DNA of 47,089 nt from a virus, in the IMG/VR virus record IMGVR_UViG_3300031702_000010, positions 1 through 47,089 of that record; one strand, 5' to 3'. Under the pieces are notes generated by a model. The model saw only the letters and a program-made list of their open reading frames with translations. It was not told where the DNA came from and made no database searches. The stretch's first letter is position 1, and the number at the start of each line of letters is the position of its first letter. Below, piece after piece: positions 1 through 6,317 of this stretch. The position numbers were made by a program, and so were the translations under genes.

Positions 1-349
1 AAGCGCCGGCAAACAATTTAAGGGCAGATTTGCCATTGTGTGAATTATACAAAACAATTTCGGCCCGATCCGGTGCGTTATAATCGGCGGGGCCGGTTGG
101 TGCGAATGTTAGCATATGGTCGGCAAAAGGTAATTGTTCAGCCTTGCGCACGGGTTTTTGAATAGCACGAACGGGGGCAAAACCGTGATCTGCTAAAATA
201 TCGATTGCAGCCGCTGTTGAAACAAAACCATACCGTTCCGATGTTTCGGGGCTTGCGTGTTCCGTAAATGCTGCAGGGCAGGATTGCGCCACCTGCTCCA
301 ATGTTAGGGCGTGGGCGTTTGGGTTATGTGTGTGGATAAGGTCAAACAT
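1..349 (-). CDS. DUF932-like protein, 5' part (runs off the window)
   Basis: Open from an ATG at 349 to the left edge, giving at least 116 residues with no stop. The translation begins MFDLIHTHNPNAHALTLEQV and later contains FADHMLTFAP and EIVLYNSHNGKSALKLFAG. The pattern HML-F followed by EIVL-NSH-G-SA-KL-AG is typical of the DUF932 (phage/plasmid-like protein) family, whose role is unknown. Such genes are common on phages and plasmids of alphaproteobacteria. It is the last gene of a leftward module and its start carries the same AGGAAACCGACCA leader as its neighbours. The C-terminal part lies outside the window. The family call comes from motif memory. Confidence 0.72.
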   Translation of the reverse strand, partial: MFDLIHTHNPNAHALTLEQVAQSCPAAFTEHASPETSERYGFVSTAAAIDILADHGFAPVRAIQKPVRKAEQLPFADHMLTFAPTGPADYNAPDRAEIVLYNSHNGKSALKLFAGA

Positions 350-368
350 CTGGTCGGTTTCCTATTCA
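350..368 (-). promoter_or_regulatory. Repeated ribosome-binding leader, copy 1
   Basis: On the minus strand AATAGGAAACCGACCAG stands directly before the ATG of the DUF932-like gene. AGGA is the ribosome-binding core. The same AGGAA(A)CCGACCA block precedes three other genes of this module. Confidence 0.7.
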
Positions 369-432
369 AGTTAAACGCTACAAATTGCAGCCCAATGCCC
401 CCCGATGTTGCAGGGGGGCCAAGGGCTATAAT

Positions 433-618
433 CTATTCAAACCAATCCACCAAAAAATGGTGGTGCTTTTTAGCGTGATCCAACAATTGTTGGGCTTCAC
501 TAGGGGTATATCCAAACTGCGCAGCGGAAGTGCTTAGGGGTTCGCCGTTTTCAATTAGGTTGCGGATTTTTTCGGCGTCATGCGTAGCAATTGGGTCAAT
601 TTGCATTCGATTATTCAT
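433..618 (-). CDS. Small hypothetical protein, 61 aa
   Basis: The 61-residue product MNNRMQIDPIATHDAEKIRN... is mostly helical. It contains AEKIRNLIENGEPLSTSAAQ followed by FGYTPSEAQQLLD, a helix-turn-helix-like spacing, but no family is recognised. Its ATG overlaps the TGA of the 53-residue gene upstream (ATGA), so the two are probably translationally coupled. AAGGGGCCAACCCA precedes the start and may be a diverged form of the leader used by its neighbours. A small DNA-binding protein is possible but not shown. Confidence 0.6.
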   Translation of the reverse strand: MNNRMQIDPIATHDAEKIRNLIENGEPLSTSAAQFGYTPSEAQQLLDHAKKHHHFLVDWFE

Positions 619-776
619 TGGGTTGGCCCCTTTTGTTCTACAATTTCAGCGCCCCACATAAACGGAATGATCAAATCAGCATCCCGCAATGCGGCCCGTG
701 CATCGGCCAAACTTGCATAGCCTTCCCACGTTTGGACAGTCTGGCGGTTTTGAGTAAAATTGATTTTAAAAGTCAT
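615..776 (-). CDS. Small hypothetical protein, 53 aa
   Basis: A short frame from the ATG at 776 gives MTFKINFTQNRQTVQTWEGY and continues through ASLADARAALRDADLIIPFM to a TGA that overlaps the next ATG. The phase agrees with the conserved leader AAGGAACCGACCAA directly before the start, and this supports a real gene despite its length. The sequence (beta strands, then a helix) looks like a small compact domain; no family is recognised. It lies second to third in the leftward module between the 65- and 61-residue genes. Confidence 0.65.
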   Translation of the reverse strand: MTFKINFTQNRQTVQTWEGYASLADARAALRDADLIIPFMWGAEIVEQKGPTQ

Positions 777-793
777 TTGGTCGGTTCCTTTTT
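777..793 (-). promoter_or_regulatory. Repeated ribosome-binding leader, copy 2
   Basis: AAAAGGAACCGACCAA immediately precedes the ATG at 776 on the minus strand. It differs from copies 3 and 4 by one missing A. Confidence 0.7.
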
Positions 794-805
794 TTGGTTT
801 GGGGT

Positions 806-1003
806 TCAGTAATCAAAGCCAACAAAAACGGTCTTGTTCGCCTTGATAAAAATTTCAGCGCCGGTTTCGTAATTGGTGCAGGAATATTCTTTGCCGATCC
901 GGTTGTAGTGATTAATGATGAAAACCCCCTTTGCATCCGGCTTGCGCTTAAAAAATGTTTCGCCGGTTGCTTTCAATTTGTTCAATTTGATTGTGTTGGT
1001 CAT
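806..1003 (-). CDS. Small hypothetical protein, 65 aa
   Basis: The product starts MTNTIKLNKLKATGETFFKR and ends IFIKANKTVFVGFDY. The open frame continues upstream to 1147, but the start at 1003 is chosen because the conserved AAAGGAAACCGACCAA leader abuts it and the upstream part is low-quality sequence containing intergenic motifs. It is a short, beta-rich, lysine-rich protein with no recognised family. It is part of the leftward gp88/DUF932 module. Confidence 0.68.
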   Translation of the reverse strand: MTNTIKLNKLKATGETFFKRKPDAKGVFIINHYNRIGKEYSCTNYETGAEIFIKANKTVFVGFDY

Positions 1004-1021
1004 TTGGTCGGTTTCCTTTGG
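1004..1021 (-). promoter_or_regulatory. Repeated ribosome-binding leader, copy 3
   Basis: On the minus strand CCCAAAGGAAACCGACCAA directly precedes the ATG at 1003. It is identical to copy 4 over AAAGGAAACCGACCAA. Confidence 0.75.
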
Positions 1022-1059
1022 GTTAGGGGGCAAAGCTATCGCCCTGCCCCGTTTTAACC

Positions 1060-1071
1060 TTAGTTGGGTGG
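1060..1071 (+). promoter_or_regulatory. Operator-like half-site in the left module
   Basis: TTAGTTGGGTGG is followed by CGTAGTAA in the gap between the gp88-like gene and the 65-residue gene. It is the same motif as CCACCCAACTAG before the integrase (2632-2643) and resembles the GTGG half-sites around the early and late promoters. This links the left module to the rest of the phage. Confidence 0.45.
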
Positions 1072-1170
1072 CGTAGTAAAGTTCTTTCTTGCGACAGTTA
1101 ACTAAGCCAACCCAAAAAGATCCACCACCACACAAACAAAAAGCCAATTATTTGATATATCAGGGGCATT

Positions 1171-1935
1171 CTATTCTGCAGCCAGTGCATAAGAGCGGCC
1201 AGCGTTTGCAAGGTTGTATGGATTGCAATGCGATGTTGCGGGGCATTCGATCAGATCGGGATTGTTTACAATGAAAGGGCTTGTGCTGGCCTGAATGGAT
1301 TTTCCGCCTTTAAGCTTTAAGCCGATCACAACGGGGCCAGCGGTCAGGTTGATAAGATCTGACTTATCGCCATCGATCACTTTGCGGCCTAGATATTCAG
1401 CGGGAAAGCCACCACGAAACACCACAGTGATCGGTGCGTCTGTTTTCATCGCCGCTTTAACTTGGTTTTGATATGCCGGTGCGGCGCTATAGGAAAACAT
1501 CAGCGGATAGTTTTCAGGGGTCCGGCCAAGCCGTGCAGCCAGCTTAGTGTAGTCGTATAGTAGGGCATCGGGAAACATTTGCGGGATGCCGTGTTTTTCC
1601 CAAGCAATGTCGGAAATGGTATTCAGCCGGAACGCCGCCTTTTTTCCCTGCCGTTCGCATTTGCGGATGAATGCCGCCATCTCTGTTTTGAGCAATTCCA
1701 AAAATCCCGCCTGATCACTGGCCCATAAATCAGATTTAGACTGTCGGGATGTTGCGACGGAATGCATCTGGCCACGTCCGGCGGAAACTAAACAAGGGGC
1801 AGCGCATTGGGCCAGATCCCGTGCGGGGCAGATCTTTGCGTTGGGCATCATGGAAAGCGATGCAATCAAGTATTCCGTGCCGGTTTGCGTTTTCAAGATT
1901 TTGGTGTTGCTGGCTGTTGTGTTCAAAAGTTTCAT
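1171..1935 (-). CDS. gp88-like protein (DUF7227-type), 254 aa
   Basis: The product starts MKLLNTTASNTKILKTQTGT and contains ICPARDLAQCAAPCLVSAGR, then VATSRQSKSD, FRLNTISDIAWE, FPDALLYDYTK and an LMFSYSAAP segment. This order (CP..S..C..ACL..aGRG, then R-K, then RLN-TSDI-WE, then F-D--FYDYTK, then L-FS-S) is the pattern remembered for the gp88 family of phage and plasmid proteins. The function is unknown; conserved cysteines and a C-terminal IECPATSHC could bind a metal. The start at 1935 is fixed by the leader repeat. It is the first gene of the leftward module. Confidence 0.75.
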   Translation of the reverse strand: MKLLNTTASNTKILKTQTGTEYLIASLSMMPNAKICPARDLAQCAAPCLVSAGRGQMHSVATSRQSKSDLWASDQAGFLELLKTEMAAFIRKCERQGKKAAFRLNTISDIAWEKHGIPQMFPDALLYDYTKLAARLGRTPENYPLMFSYSAAPAYQNQVKAAMKTDAPITVVFRGGFPAEYLGRKVIDGDKSDLINLTAGPVVIGLKLKGGKSIQASTSPFIVNNPDLIECPATSHCNPYNLANAGRSYALAAE

Positions 1936-1953
1936 TTGGTCGGTTTCCTTTGG
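1936..1953 (-). promoter_or_regulatory. Repeated ribosome-binding leader, copy 4
   Basis: AAAGGAAACCGACCAA precedes the gp88-like ATG, with CTAACC just upstream as in copy 3. It is the first leader in the transcription order of the module. The rest of 1954-2085 shows no gene and no clear promoter. Confidence 0.75.
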
Positions 1954-2085
1954 TTAGGTTGGACCGGCATTTTTGGGGCTGATAAATTCCCCGCCGGTTG
2001 CCCTATACTTGCAAAGCCGCTTACGTCTGTAAATAGTTAATACCTTTCCTAAACCATTTTAATGATTTAGTTATCTTTGTACTTT

Positions 2086-2102
2086 GTGCGCCAGGGGCGT
2101 GC
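2086..2102 (+). promoter_or_regulatory. GCCAGGG hairpin, copy 1
   Basis: GTGCGCC-AGG-GGCGTGC forms a 7-bp stem in RNA (two G-U pairs) with loop AGG. It contains the GCCAGGGG core also found in hairpins at 5056-5077 and 46835-46855. Those two lie 4 bases after a -10 box. Here no good -10 box is visible, so the promoter link is weaker. Confidence 0.45.
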
Positions 2103-2145
2103 GTATAGGCGGAATACGGTATCACTTAACTATGTGTAAATATGT

Positions 2146-2163
2146 CTTGACGCCCCAGTGAAA
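2146..2163 (+). repeat. 18-bp direct repeat, copy A
   Basis: CTTGACGCCCCAGTGAAA occurs here and again at 2423-2440, exactly, on either side of the 62-residue gene. TTGACG could serve as a -35 box, but no good -10 box lies at the right distance. Arm-type integrase sites or regulator sites are alternatives. Confidence 0.6.
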
Positions 2164-2215
2164 TTCATAAAATGTCATAAAGACACTAATAGGTTGAACC
2201 CCACAAGGAGTCTTC

Positions 2216-2404
2216 GTGCTAATTACATTTGAAATTGCTAAGGAAATCGGAGAGGCCCTATTAGATGCCTCTGAAGAAACTAAAACAAAAGGTGTAGGAC
2301 ATAGCGTCATACTTTTAAATGACTTAGGTATTGCTGTGAGTGTAGAGACAGACGAATTGTTGTATCATGACAGCTACACCGTAGTTGCATCAGTAGTTAT
2401 ATGA
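2216..2404 (+). CDS. Small hypothetical protein, 62 aa
   Basis: The frame starts with GTG at 2216, preceded by AAGGAG with a 5-base spacer, which is a strong ribosome-binding site. The product begins MLITFEIAKEIGEALLDASE and ends YTVVASVVI, an alpha/beta pattern with an acidic middle. No family is recognised. It is the first rightward gene of the early region, upstream of the integrase and flanked by two exact 18-bp repeats. It ends before a rho-independent terminator at 2452. Its position would suit an early regulator, but no DNA-binding motif is seen. Confidence 0.65.
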   Translation: MLITFEIAKEIGEALLDASEETKTKGVGHSVILLNDLGIAVSVETDELLYHDSYTVVASVVI

Positions 2405-2422
2405 TACAATACGACTACATTG

Positions 2423-2440
2423 CTTGACGCCCCAGTGAAA
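2423..2440 (+). repeat. 18-bp direct repeat, copy B
   Basis: Exact second copy of CTTGACGCCCCAGTGAAA, 277 bases after the first. It lies between the 62-residue gene and its terminator. Confidence 0.6.
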
Positions 2441-2451
2441 CAATACCGAAT

Positions 2452-2475
2452 AAAGCTCCTGTTGGGGCTTTTTTC
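2452..2475 (+). terminator. Rho-independent terminator
   Basis: AAAGCTCC-TGTT-GGGGCTTT is an 8-bp stem with a 4-base loop followed by TTT. It closes the short transcript of the 62-residue gene. Confidence 0.8.
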
Positions 2476-2485
2476 GTGCCTAATG

Positions 2486-2538
2486 CCCAACTAACAACAA
2501 AAAAACCCCCACCAAATGAATGGCAGGGGCTAGTTGGG
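2486..2538. repeat. Inverted repeat upstream of the integrase
   Basis: CCCAACTA (2486-2493) and TAGTTGGG (2531-2538) form a perfect 8-bp inverted repeat, with CCCC and GGGG runs inside it. The arms match part of the CCACCCAACTAG motif at 2632. It may be a regulator site or an attenuating structure. Confidence 0.45.
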
Positions 2539-2588
2539 AGGAGGAGCATGGGCAGGAGATACCCACTGATTAATAGTACGAACTTCAG

Positions 2589-2643
2589 TTAATTATTGCA
2601 ACAGTTAATAATATTATTGACATCTACTAAGCCACCCAACTAG
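2589..2643 (+). promoter_or_regulatory. Probable integrase promoter with operator half-site
   Basis: TTAATT (2589-2594), a 17-base spacer and TATTAT (2612-2617) form a plausible sigma70 promoter. CCACCCAACTAG (2632-2643) follows near the expected start of transcription. This placement resembles the CCAC half-sites downstream of TATAAT at 16.6 and 28.6 kb. The -35 box is weak. Confidence 0.45.
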
Positions 2644-2679
2644 TTATGAGCCTTAGAAGCTCATCTAGGAGGATGGAAA

Positions 2680-3780
2680 ATGCAACAGAAGTATGTAGAA
2701 AGACGGGTCCGTGCTAACAGCACTGTTTGGGCAGTAAATCCGCCCAAAAACGTGCGTGAAGCTTTGGAAATCGGCTATGAACAGTATACCGACAGAGAGA
2801 TAGCAGCCCAGAGGTCCAGGGATATTGTTGAGGCCTACCAGTCATACAAGATAGGTTCTAAGAAGCAAGATTACCTCAAAAACAACAGTGTTGGTGGTTT
2901 ACTTACGTCATATAAGAAGACCAACAGTTGGACGAGACTGAAGCCAAACAGCAAACGCACTTACAATCAGATTTTTGATAATGCTATGCACCTTCGGCTG
3001 GGCCAAAGCCCGATGTTCCTGAAGGATATGCTGGCAGCTAACGTGGACGTGTCTCATGCTGAAGCTATCTTTCAGCAGGTAAACAAAGACATCAGCCAGC
3101 ACCGTGCAAACAACGTGTGCAAGGTACTTCGCCGCATCTGGTTTGTAGGTATGCGGCTGGGGATAGTTAAGAGCAACCCCTTCACGAAGATGGGCTTACG
3201 GACCCTGCCAAGCAGAGTGGTCATGTGGGAACCAGAACAGGTAACCCAATTTATCAAGACTGCTGACAGCATGGGGATATGGTCAATGGGTACATTGGCG
3301 TTGCTTTGCTACGACCTGTGCCAGCGGCCAGGTGACATGCGTCAATTGCGGTGGTCCGACTATCAGAATGGTCAGTTTTCATTCACGCAAGAGAAGACAC
3401 AGACCGTTGTGGACATCCCTGCATCACCCCGACTTCTCGAACGGCTTGCTAATCCACCCCGCATTGCAGTGAAAGGCACCATGCCTTTTAAACGCTACAA
3501 CGACCCCACTATCATTATCTATGAACCGACAGGTCAACCCCTCACTCGTTTCTACAACAGAGTGACCGCACGTATCCGTAATGCCGCTGGTTTGCCCTTC
3601 GAGTTGCAGATGAGGGATCTTAGGCGCACCGGAGCCACTGAGATGGCCGAGGCTGGCTGCACTGAAGATGAGTTGCGGTCAGTTACTGGCCACCAAAGCC
3701 GTGATGTCCTGTCTATCTACGTCCGGCCTACCAAACGCCTGGCTCAAGCCGGTATAAACAAGAGGTTTCAAAATGTTTAA
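2680..3780 (+). CDS. int: Tyrosine recombinase (phage integrase), 366 aa
   Basis: It catalyses site-specific recombination between phage and host attachment sites. An N-terminal arm and core-binding region (NNSVGGLLTSYKKTNSWTRL) precedes the catalytic domain. Box I is CQRPGDMRQLRW with the first catalytic Arg. Box II is MRDLRRTGATEM followed by VTGHQSRDVLSIYVRP with the GH and the Tyr nucleophile. The usual His of HxLR is Arg here (RDLR), a substitution seen in some phage integrases. GGAGG stands 7 bases before the ATG. It lies 1.1 kb from the likely attP at 4908-4945, the usual proximity for a temperate module. Confidence 0.93.
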   Translation: MQQKYVERRVRANSTVWAVNPPKNVREALEIGYEQYTDREIAAQRSRDIVEAYQSYKIGSKKQDYLKNNSVGGLLTSYKKTNSWTRLKPNSKRTYNQIFDNAMHLRLGQSPMFLKDMLAANVDVSHAEAIFQQVNKDISQHRANNVCKVLRRIWFVGMRLGIVKSNPFTKMGLRTLPSRVVMWEPEQVTQFIKTADSMGIWSMGTLALLCYDLCQRPGDMRQLRWSDYQNGQFSFTQEKTQTVVDIPASPRLLERLANPPRIAVKGTMPFKRYNDPTIIIYEPTGQPLTRFYNRVTARIRNAAGLPFELQMRDLRRTGATEMAEAGCTEDELRSVTGHQSRDVLSIYVRPTKRLAQAGINKRFQNV

Positions 3781-3916
3781 CTACACAACCGACATACTGG
3801 TTGAGAATGGGGCAATCACGCTGTCTTTCCTTGATCAATACGAAGAAGAAGTATGCCCGTGCATCCGTGACGACTTCTTTGGTGACATCCAAGAAGATGA
3901 CGAGGACATCACATGA
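3773..3916 (+). CDS. Small acidic hypothetical protein, 47 aa
   Basis: A short frame overlaps the last codons of the integrase (ATG within AAAATGTTTAA) and ends in a TGA overlapping the glutaredoxin ATG (ATGA). The product MFNYTTDILVENGAITLSFL ends in an Asp/Glu-rich tail and has a CPC pair. No family is recognised. The tight overlaps on both sides support translation as part of the integrase-glutaredoxin-ThyX run. An excisionase role is unlikely, since the protein is acidic. Confidence 0.55.
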   Translation: MFNYTTDILVENGAITLSFLDQYEEEVCPCIRDDFFGDIQEDDEDIT

Positions 3917-4152
3917 GCTATACAATCATCGGGCAAGCAGGCTGCACATACTGTGACAAGGCGACAGGTATGTTGGACGCCTTGGACCTGCCTTACTTGT
4001 ATTTCAACATCAGCGACAGCCCCTGGCTAAAAACCCTCATAGTAAAGGCTGGGCATAGCACAGTACCCATTATCTTTGACGCACAGGGCAAAGACCTCGG
4101 CGGCTACTCAGACTTACTACTACTTTTAAAAGGCACTACAGATGCAAGTTAA
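3913..4152 (+). CDS. Glutaredoxin-like protein, 79 aa
   Basis: A small cytoplasmic thiol-disulfide carrier. The sequence starts MSYTIIGQAGCTYCDKATGM with the redox motif CTYC near residues 11-14. It has the cis-proline motif STVPIIF and the glutathione-site end GGYSDL. The length is normal for a single glutaredoxin domain. It overlaps the 47-residue gene upstream and ThyX downstream (11 bases). The likely partner is the class II ribonucleotide reductase at 13.4 kb, which needs an external dithiol reductant, though this partnership is inferred from context. Confidence 0.9.
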   Translation: MSYTIIGQAGCTYCDKATGMLDALDLPYLYFNISDSPWLKTLIVKAGHSTVPIIFDAQGKDLGGYSDLLLLLKGTTDAS

Positions 4153-4804
4153 ATTAATGGCATATACCCAACCCGCAGAAGCTATGGATGTAGACATCAG
4201 CGGTGTGCAGGAACTTATCGCCTACTGTGCCAAGGTCAGTAACCCACAGGGTCAGATGAACCTGGAGAGCAGTGATCGTTTGTTGGTCTACCTGATTAAG
4301 CATAAGCACTGGTCACCGTTTGAGATGGCTTCCGCCACGCTTGAGGTGCGAACCACCCGTGATATAGGCCGACAGCTACTACGCCACCGTTCACTGTCCT
4401 ATCAAGAGTTCAGCCAACGCTACAGCAATGTAGAGGATATGGAAAATGCGTTCGTGATCCGGGAGGCTAGGTTGCAGGACACAAATAACCGACAGAACAG
4501 TATTGATACTGATGACCCCAAGTTGTCTGCGGAGTGGCGTATGCGACAGCAGGATGTCATCGACACAGCATCAAGGCATTACAGGTGGGCCATTGATAAC
4601 GGTATTGCCAAGGAACAGGCACGGGTAGTCCTTCCAGAAGGCAACACGGCGTCTACTTTGTATGTCAATGGAACCATTCGTTCTTGGATTCACTACGTCG
4701 AACTACGCTCTGCTAATGGCACACAAAAGGAGCATATGGAATTGGCTGTGGCTGTAGGCAAAGCAATCGCTGAAATCTTCCCTATGATAGAAGATGCTAA
4801 GTGA
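4142..4804 (+). CDS. thyX: Flavin-dependent thymidylate synthase ThyX, 220 aa
   Basis: It makes dTMP from dUMP with methylenetetrahydrofolate, NADPH and FAD. The signature RHRSLSYQEFSQRYS (residues 81-95) is the ThyX motif RHRxxSxxExSxRYS with its central Asn replaced by Gln. A C-terminal ANGTQKEHMELA region matches the dUMP-site Q--E helix. The length of 220 residues is typical. It overlaps glutaredoxin by 11 bases. Together with the reductase and MazG it forms the phage's nucleotide supply set. A large inverted repeat follows it. Confidence 0.95.
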   Translation: MQVKLMAYTQPAEAMDVDISGVQELIAYCAKVSNPQGQMNLESSDRLLVYLIKHKHWSPFEMASATLEVRTTRDIGRQLLRHRSLSYQEFSQRYSNVEDMENAFVIREARLQDTNNRQNSIDTDDPKLSAEWRMRQQDVIDTASRHYRWAIDNGIAKEQARVVLPEGNTASTLYVNGTIRSWIHYVELRSANGTQKEHMELAVAVGKAIAEIFPMIEDAK

Positions 4805-4844
4805 AATAAAGAAAAACTTCCTGAAAAAGGTAGTAAGTGTCCAC

Positions 4845-4884
4845 TTTTGCCAACTCCACCCAATTTTGGGGTAAGTTGGCAAAA
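4845..4884. repeat. Long inverted repeat between thyX and attP
   Basis: TTTTGCCAACT (4845-4855) and AGTTGGCAAAA (4874-4884) are perfect 11-bp arms, with inner ACCC and GGGT that can also pair. It may act as a terminator in both directions, although the T-run on each strand lies in the stem itself. Because it adjoins attP, a recombination role (integrase or excisionase binding) is an alternative. Confidence 0.65.
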
Positions 4885-4907
4885 ATTAGTCAATGCTATC
4901 AGCGTAT

Positions 4908-4945
4908 TGGTTGCGGGAGTAGGATTTGAACCTACGACCTTCAGG
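4908..4945 (-). other. attP: Likely attP core: 3' end of a tRNA-fMet gene
   Basis: Read on the minus strand the segment runs CCTGAAGGTC, then GTAGG-TTCAAAT-CCTAC (T arm), then TCCCGCA-ACCA (acceptor and CCA). The variable loop AGGTC and the 3' end GCAACCA are those of alphaproteobacterial initiator tRNA as remembered. Upstream the match stops, with no anticodon, D arm or 5' acceptor strand, so this is a partial tRNA copy and not a gene. Phages with tyrosine integrases often carry the 3' end of the target tRNA as attP so that integration restores it. Confidence 0.72.
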
Positions 4946-5002
4946 GTCGTGATTTATCTATATATATCATTTACTTAGCAGCTATTACAGTTAGTAACCT
5001 CA

Positions 5003-5052
5003 TAGCTAAGTGGCATAATAAGTGTTGACGAATGGCATATAGTTAGTATCCT
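5003..5052 (+). promoter_or_regulatory. Early promoter region before the primase
   Basis: TAGCTAAGTGG (5003-5013) overlaps an extended -10-like TGGCATAAT (5011-5019). Directly after it, TTGACG (5025-5030), a 16-base spacer and TATCCT (5047-5052) form a second sigma70-type promoter. The first overlaps the recurrent GTGG half-site, so repression at this point is plausible. The transcript from the second would begin inside the hairpin at 5056. Confidence 0.6.
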
Positions 5053-5055
5053 GCG

Positions 5056-5077
5056 GATGTGCCCGCCAGGGTGCATC
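5056..5077 (+). promoter_or_regulatory. GCCAGGG hairpin, copy 2
   Basis: GATGTGCCC (5056-5064), loop GCCA and GGGTGCATC (5069-5077) form a 9-bp RNA stem with two G-U pairs. It begins 4 bases after the -10 box TATCCT, so it would be at the extreme 5' end of the primase-helicase transcript. A 5' stabilising hairpin or an operator are both possible. Confidence 0.6.
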
Positions 5078-5114
5078 TACTAACACCCCACCTAACCCGC
5101 TAGTGGAGATGTAC

Positions 5115-5891
5115 ATGAACCATTCATACAAAGATCAGTTATCAATGGTTCAGTCCATCAAGCTTAATGATGGTGATAACAAAACCATTGACTGCCCATT
5201 CTGCGGTACAGCCAAGAAGTTTACGATTGGTAAGATCGATGGGAAGCTACTGTGGAATTGCTACAGGGCGTCTTGTACGGCAGGAGGTGTGTATTCGGGA
5301 CCACGGACAGCAGAAGAGATCAGGAACTATCTAGCGGGTAAACGAGCATTAACATTAACCCGCAAAACTACACCACTCCCAACAATGACCACTTCAGTAG
5401 ACAACCATCCCGCAGCAGTAGATTACCTCAAATCAGTTAATAGCTACGACGCCTTTAATGAGGGATTATTGAAGGTCCGCTACGCTCCCGCAGATGACCG
5501 TGTAGTTTTCTACACACAGTGCCTTACGGGTGCTGTAGGACGGTCCCTTGGTAAGTCACTAGCTAAGTGGTGGTCTTTTGGTAATACTGCTGGAGGTATA
5601 CATGTTGGTATGGGTTCTACAGCAGTGTTAGTAGAGGATGTCGCTTCCGCCTGTTCTGTAAGTAGACTGCCTGAGTATACTGGGGTTGCTATGCTAGGTA
5701 CAAACATAAGCAAGCCACTCAAGACCTTACTTAATAAATACAGCAAAACTATAATAGTTCTTGACAATGACGCTACTAGTAAGGCAGTCTCGGTATCGCA
5801 TGCTTTAGGTCGGTCATCTACTACTAGAATTACTAAGACTGACCTGAAGTGGCTGAATAGTGAAGAGATAAGAAAGGTACTGACGTTATGA
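5115..5891 (+). CDS. T7-type DNA primase, 258 aa
   Basis: It makes RNA primers for lagging-strand synthesis. The N-terminal zinc ribbon is CPFCGTAKKF...WNCYRASC (two CxxC-like pairs, last spaced C-x4-C). A TOPRIM-like part follows with VLVEDVASACSVSRL (catalytic Glu), AMLGTNIS and IIVLDNDATSKAV (DxD-like). The start at 5115 is chosen because GGAG lies 6 bases upstream; in-frame GTG 5103 and ATG 5109 would leave no room for it. In T7 this domain is fused to the helicase, while here the two are separate genes 0.5 kb apart. Confidence 0.88.
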   Translation: MNHSYKDQLSMVQSIKLNDGDNKTIDCPFCGTAKKFTIGKIDGKLLWNCYRASCTAGGVYSGPRTAEEIRNYLAGKRALTLTRKTTPLPTMTTSVDNHPAAVDYLKSVNSYDAFNEGLLKVRYAPADDRVVFYTQCLTGAVGRSLGKSLAKWWSFGNTAGGIHVGMGSTAVLVEDVASACSVSRLPEYTGVAMLGTNISKPLKTLLNKYSKTIIVLDNDATSKAVSVSHALGRSSTTRITKTDLKWLNSEEIRKVLTL

Positions 5892-6145
5892 ATAATACAA
5901 TACAGCCAGTCCGCTTTGATCAACTGCTTCCTTTTGGGTTGTGTGGAAAAATTGATTTTAATACTTCGGTTACTTCGTGGTTGAATCCTCCCCACGGACC
6001 GCCCATTGCCGCAGAGGAAGACTGCGCTACCAAAACCCCCCTGCAGGAGGCCCTGCATACCAAAACCCTGAAAGTATATCATGAAAGCAAGAGCGATAGT
6101 CATAATCGACTACACCATAGACGGTTCCTTCAAGGAGGCTGCTGA
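5888..6145 (+). CDS. Hypothetical protein, 85 aa (uncertain)
   Basis: The ATG overlaps the primase stop (ATGA), which favours coupled translation. The product begins MNNTIQPVRFDQLLPFGLCG, has no recognisable domain and is rich in Pro, His and Ser. Its last 65 bases overlap the better supported 67-residue gene in another frame. It could be a real accessory gene or a chance frame; the coding quality is poor toward its end. Confidence 0.38.
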   Translation: MNNTIQPVRFDQLLPFGLCGKIDFNTSVTSWLNPPHGPPIAAEEDCATKTPLQEALHTKTLKVYHESKSDSHNRLHHRRFLQGGC

Positions 6146-6284
6146 AGAGCAGTCAAAATTAGAATTAGCCATTGCTGAAATTGTTAAAGACAACAAAAGA
6201 GTAGTGTTCCATCAAGTGGACATGAAAGAACGTAGAGGAGATGTTCCTCCCGATATTACTAAACTCAAGTTTAGGGCCAGTTAA
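6081..6284 (+). CDS. Conserved small hypothetical protein, 67 aa
   Basis: The product MKARAIVIIDYTIDGSFKEA continues with AEEQSKLELAIAEIV and ends in a charged tail DVPPDITKLKFRAS. The strand-helix-strand pattern (RAIVIIDY, then a long helix, then VVFHQVDMKERRG) looks like a small ferredoxin-like fold. It is remembered as a recurrent unknown gene near the primase of marine podoviruses. A terminator follows at 6318. Confidence 0.68.
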   Translation: MKARAIVIIDYTIDGSFKEAAEEQSKLELAIAEIVKDNKRVVFHQVDMKERRGDVPPDITKLKFRAS

Positions 6285-6317
6285 GCCACTGAATTAAATA
6301 CATTATCAAAAATAATT

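Noticed and set aside
1004-1147. Longer version of the 65-aa gene starting at 1147
   Set aside because: The extension crosses intergenic motifs and the conserved leader, and has no ribosome-binding site of its own.
1-2040. Left 2 kb as host chromosome flanking a prophage
   Set aside because: attP is intact at 4.9 kb with phage genes on both sides, and the left module shares the TTAGTTGGGTGG motif with the integrase upstream region.
4908-4975. A complete tRNA gene
   Set aside because: Only variable loop, T arm and 3' acceptor are present; no anticodon with U33, D arm or 5' acceptor strand can be fitted, so it is treated as an att core.
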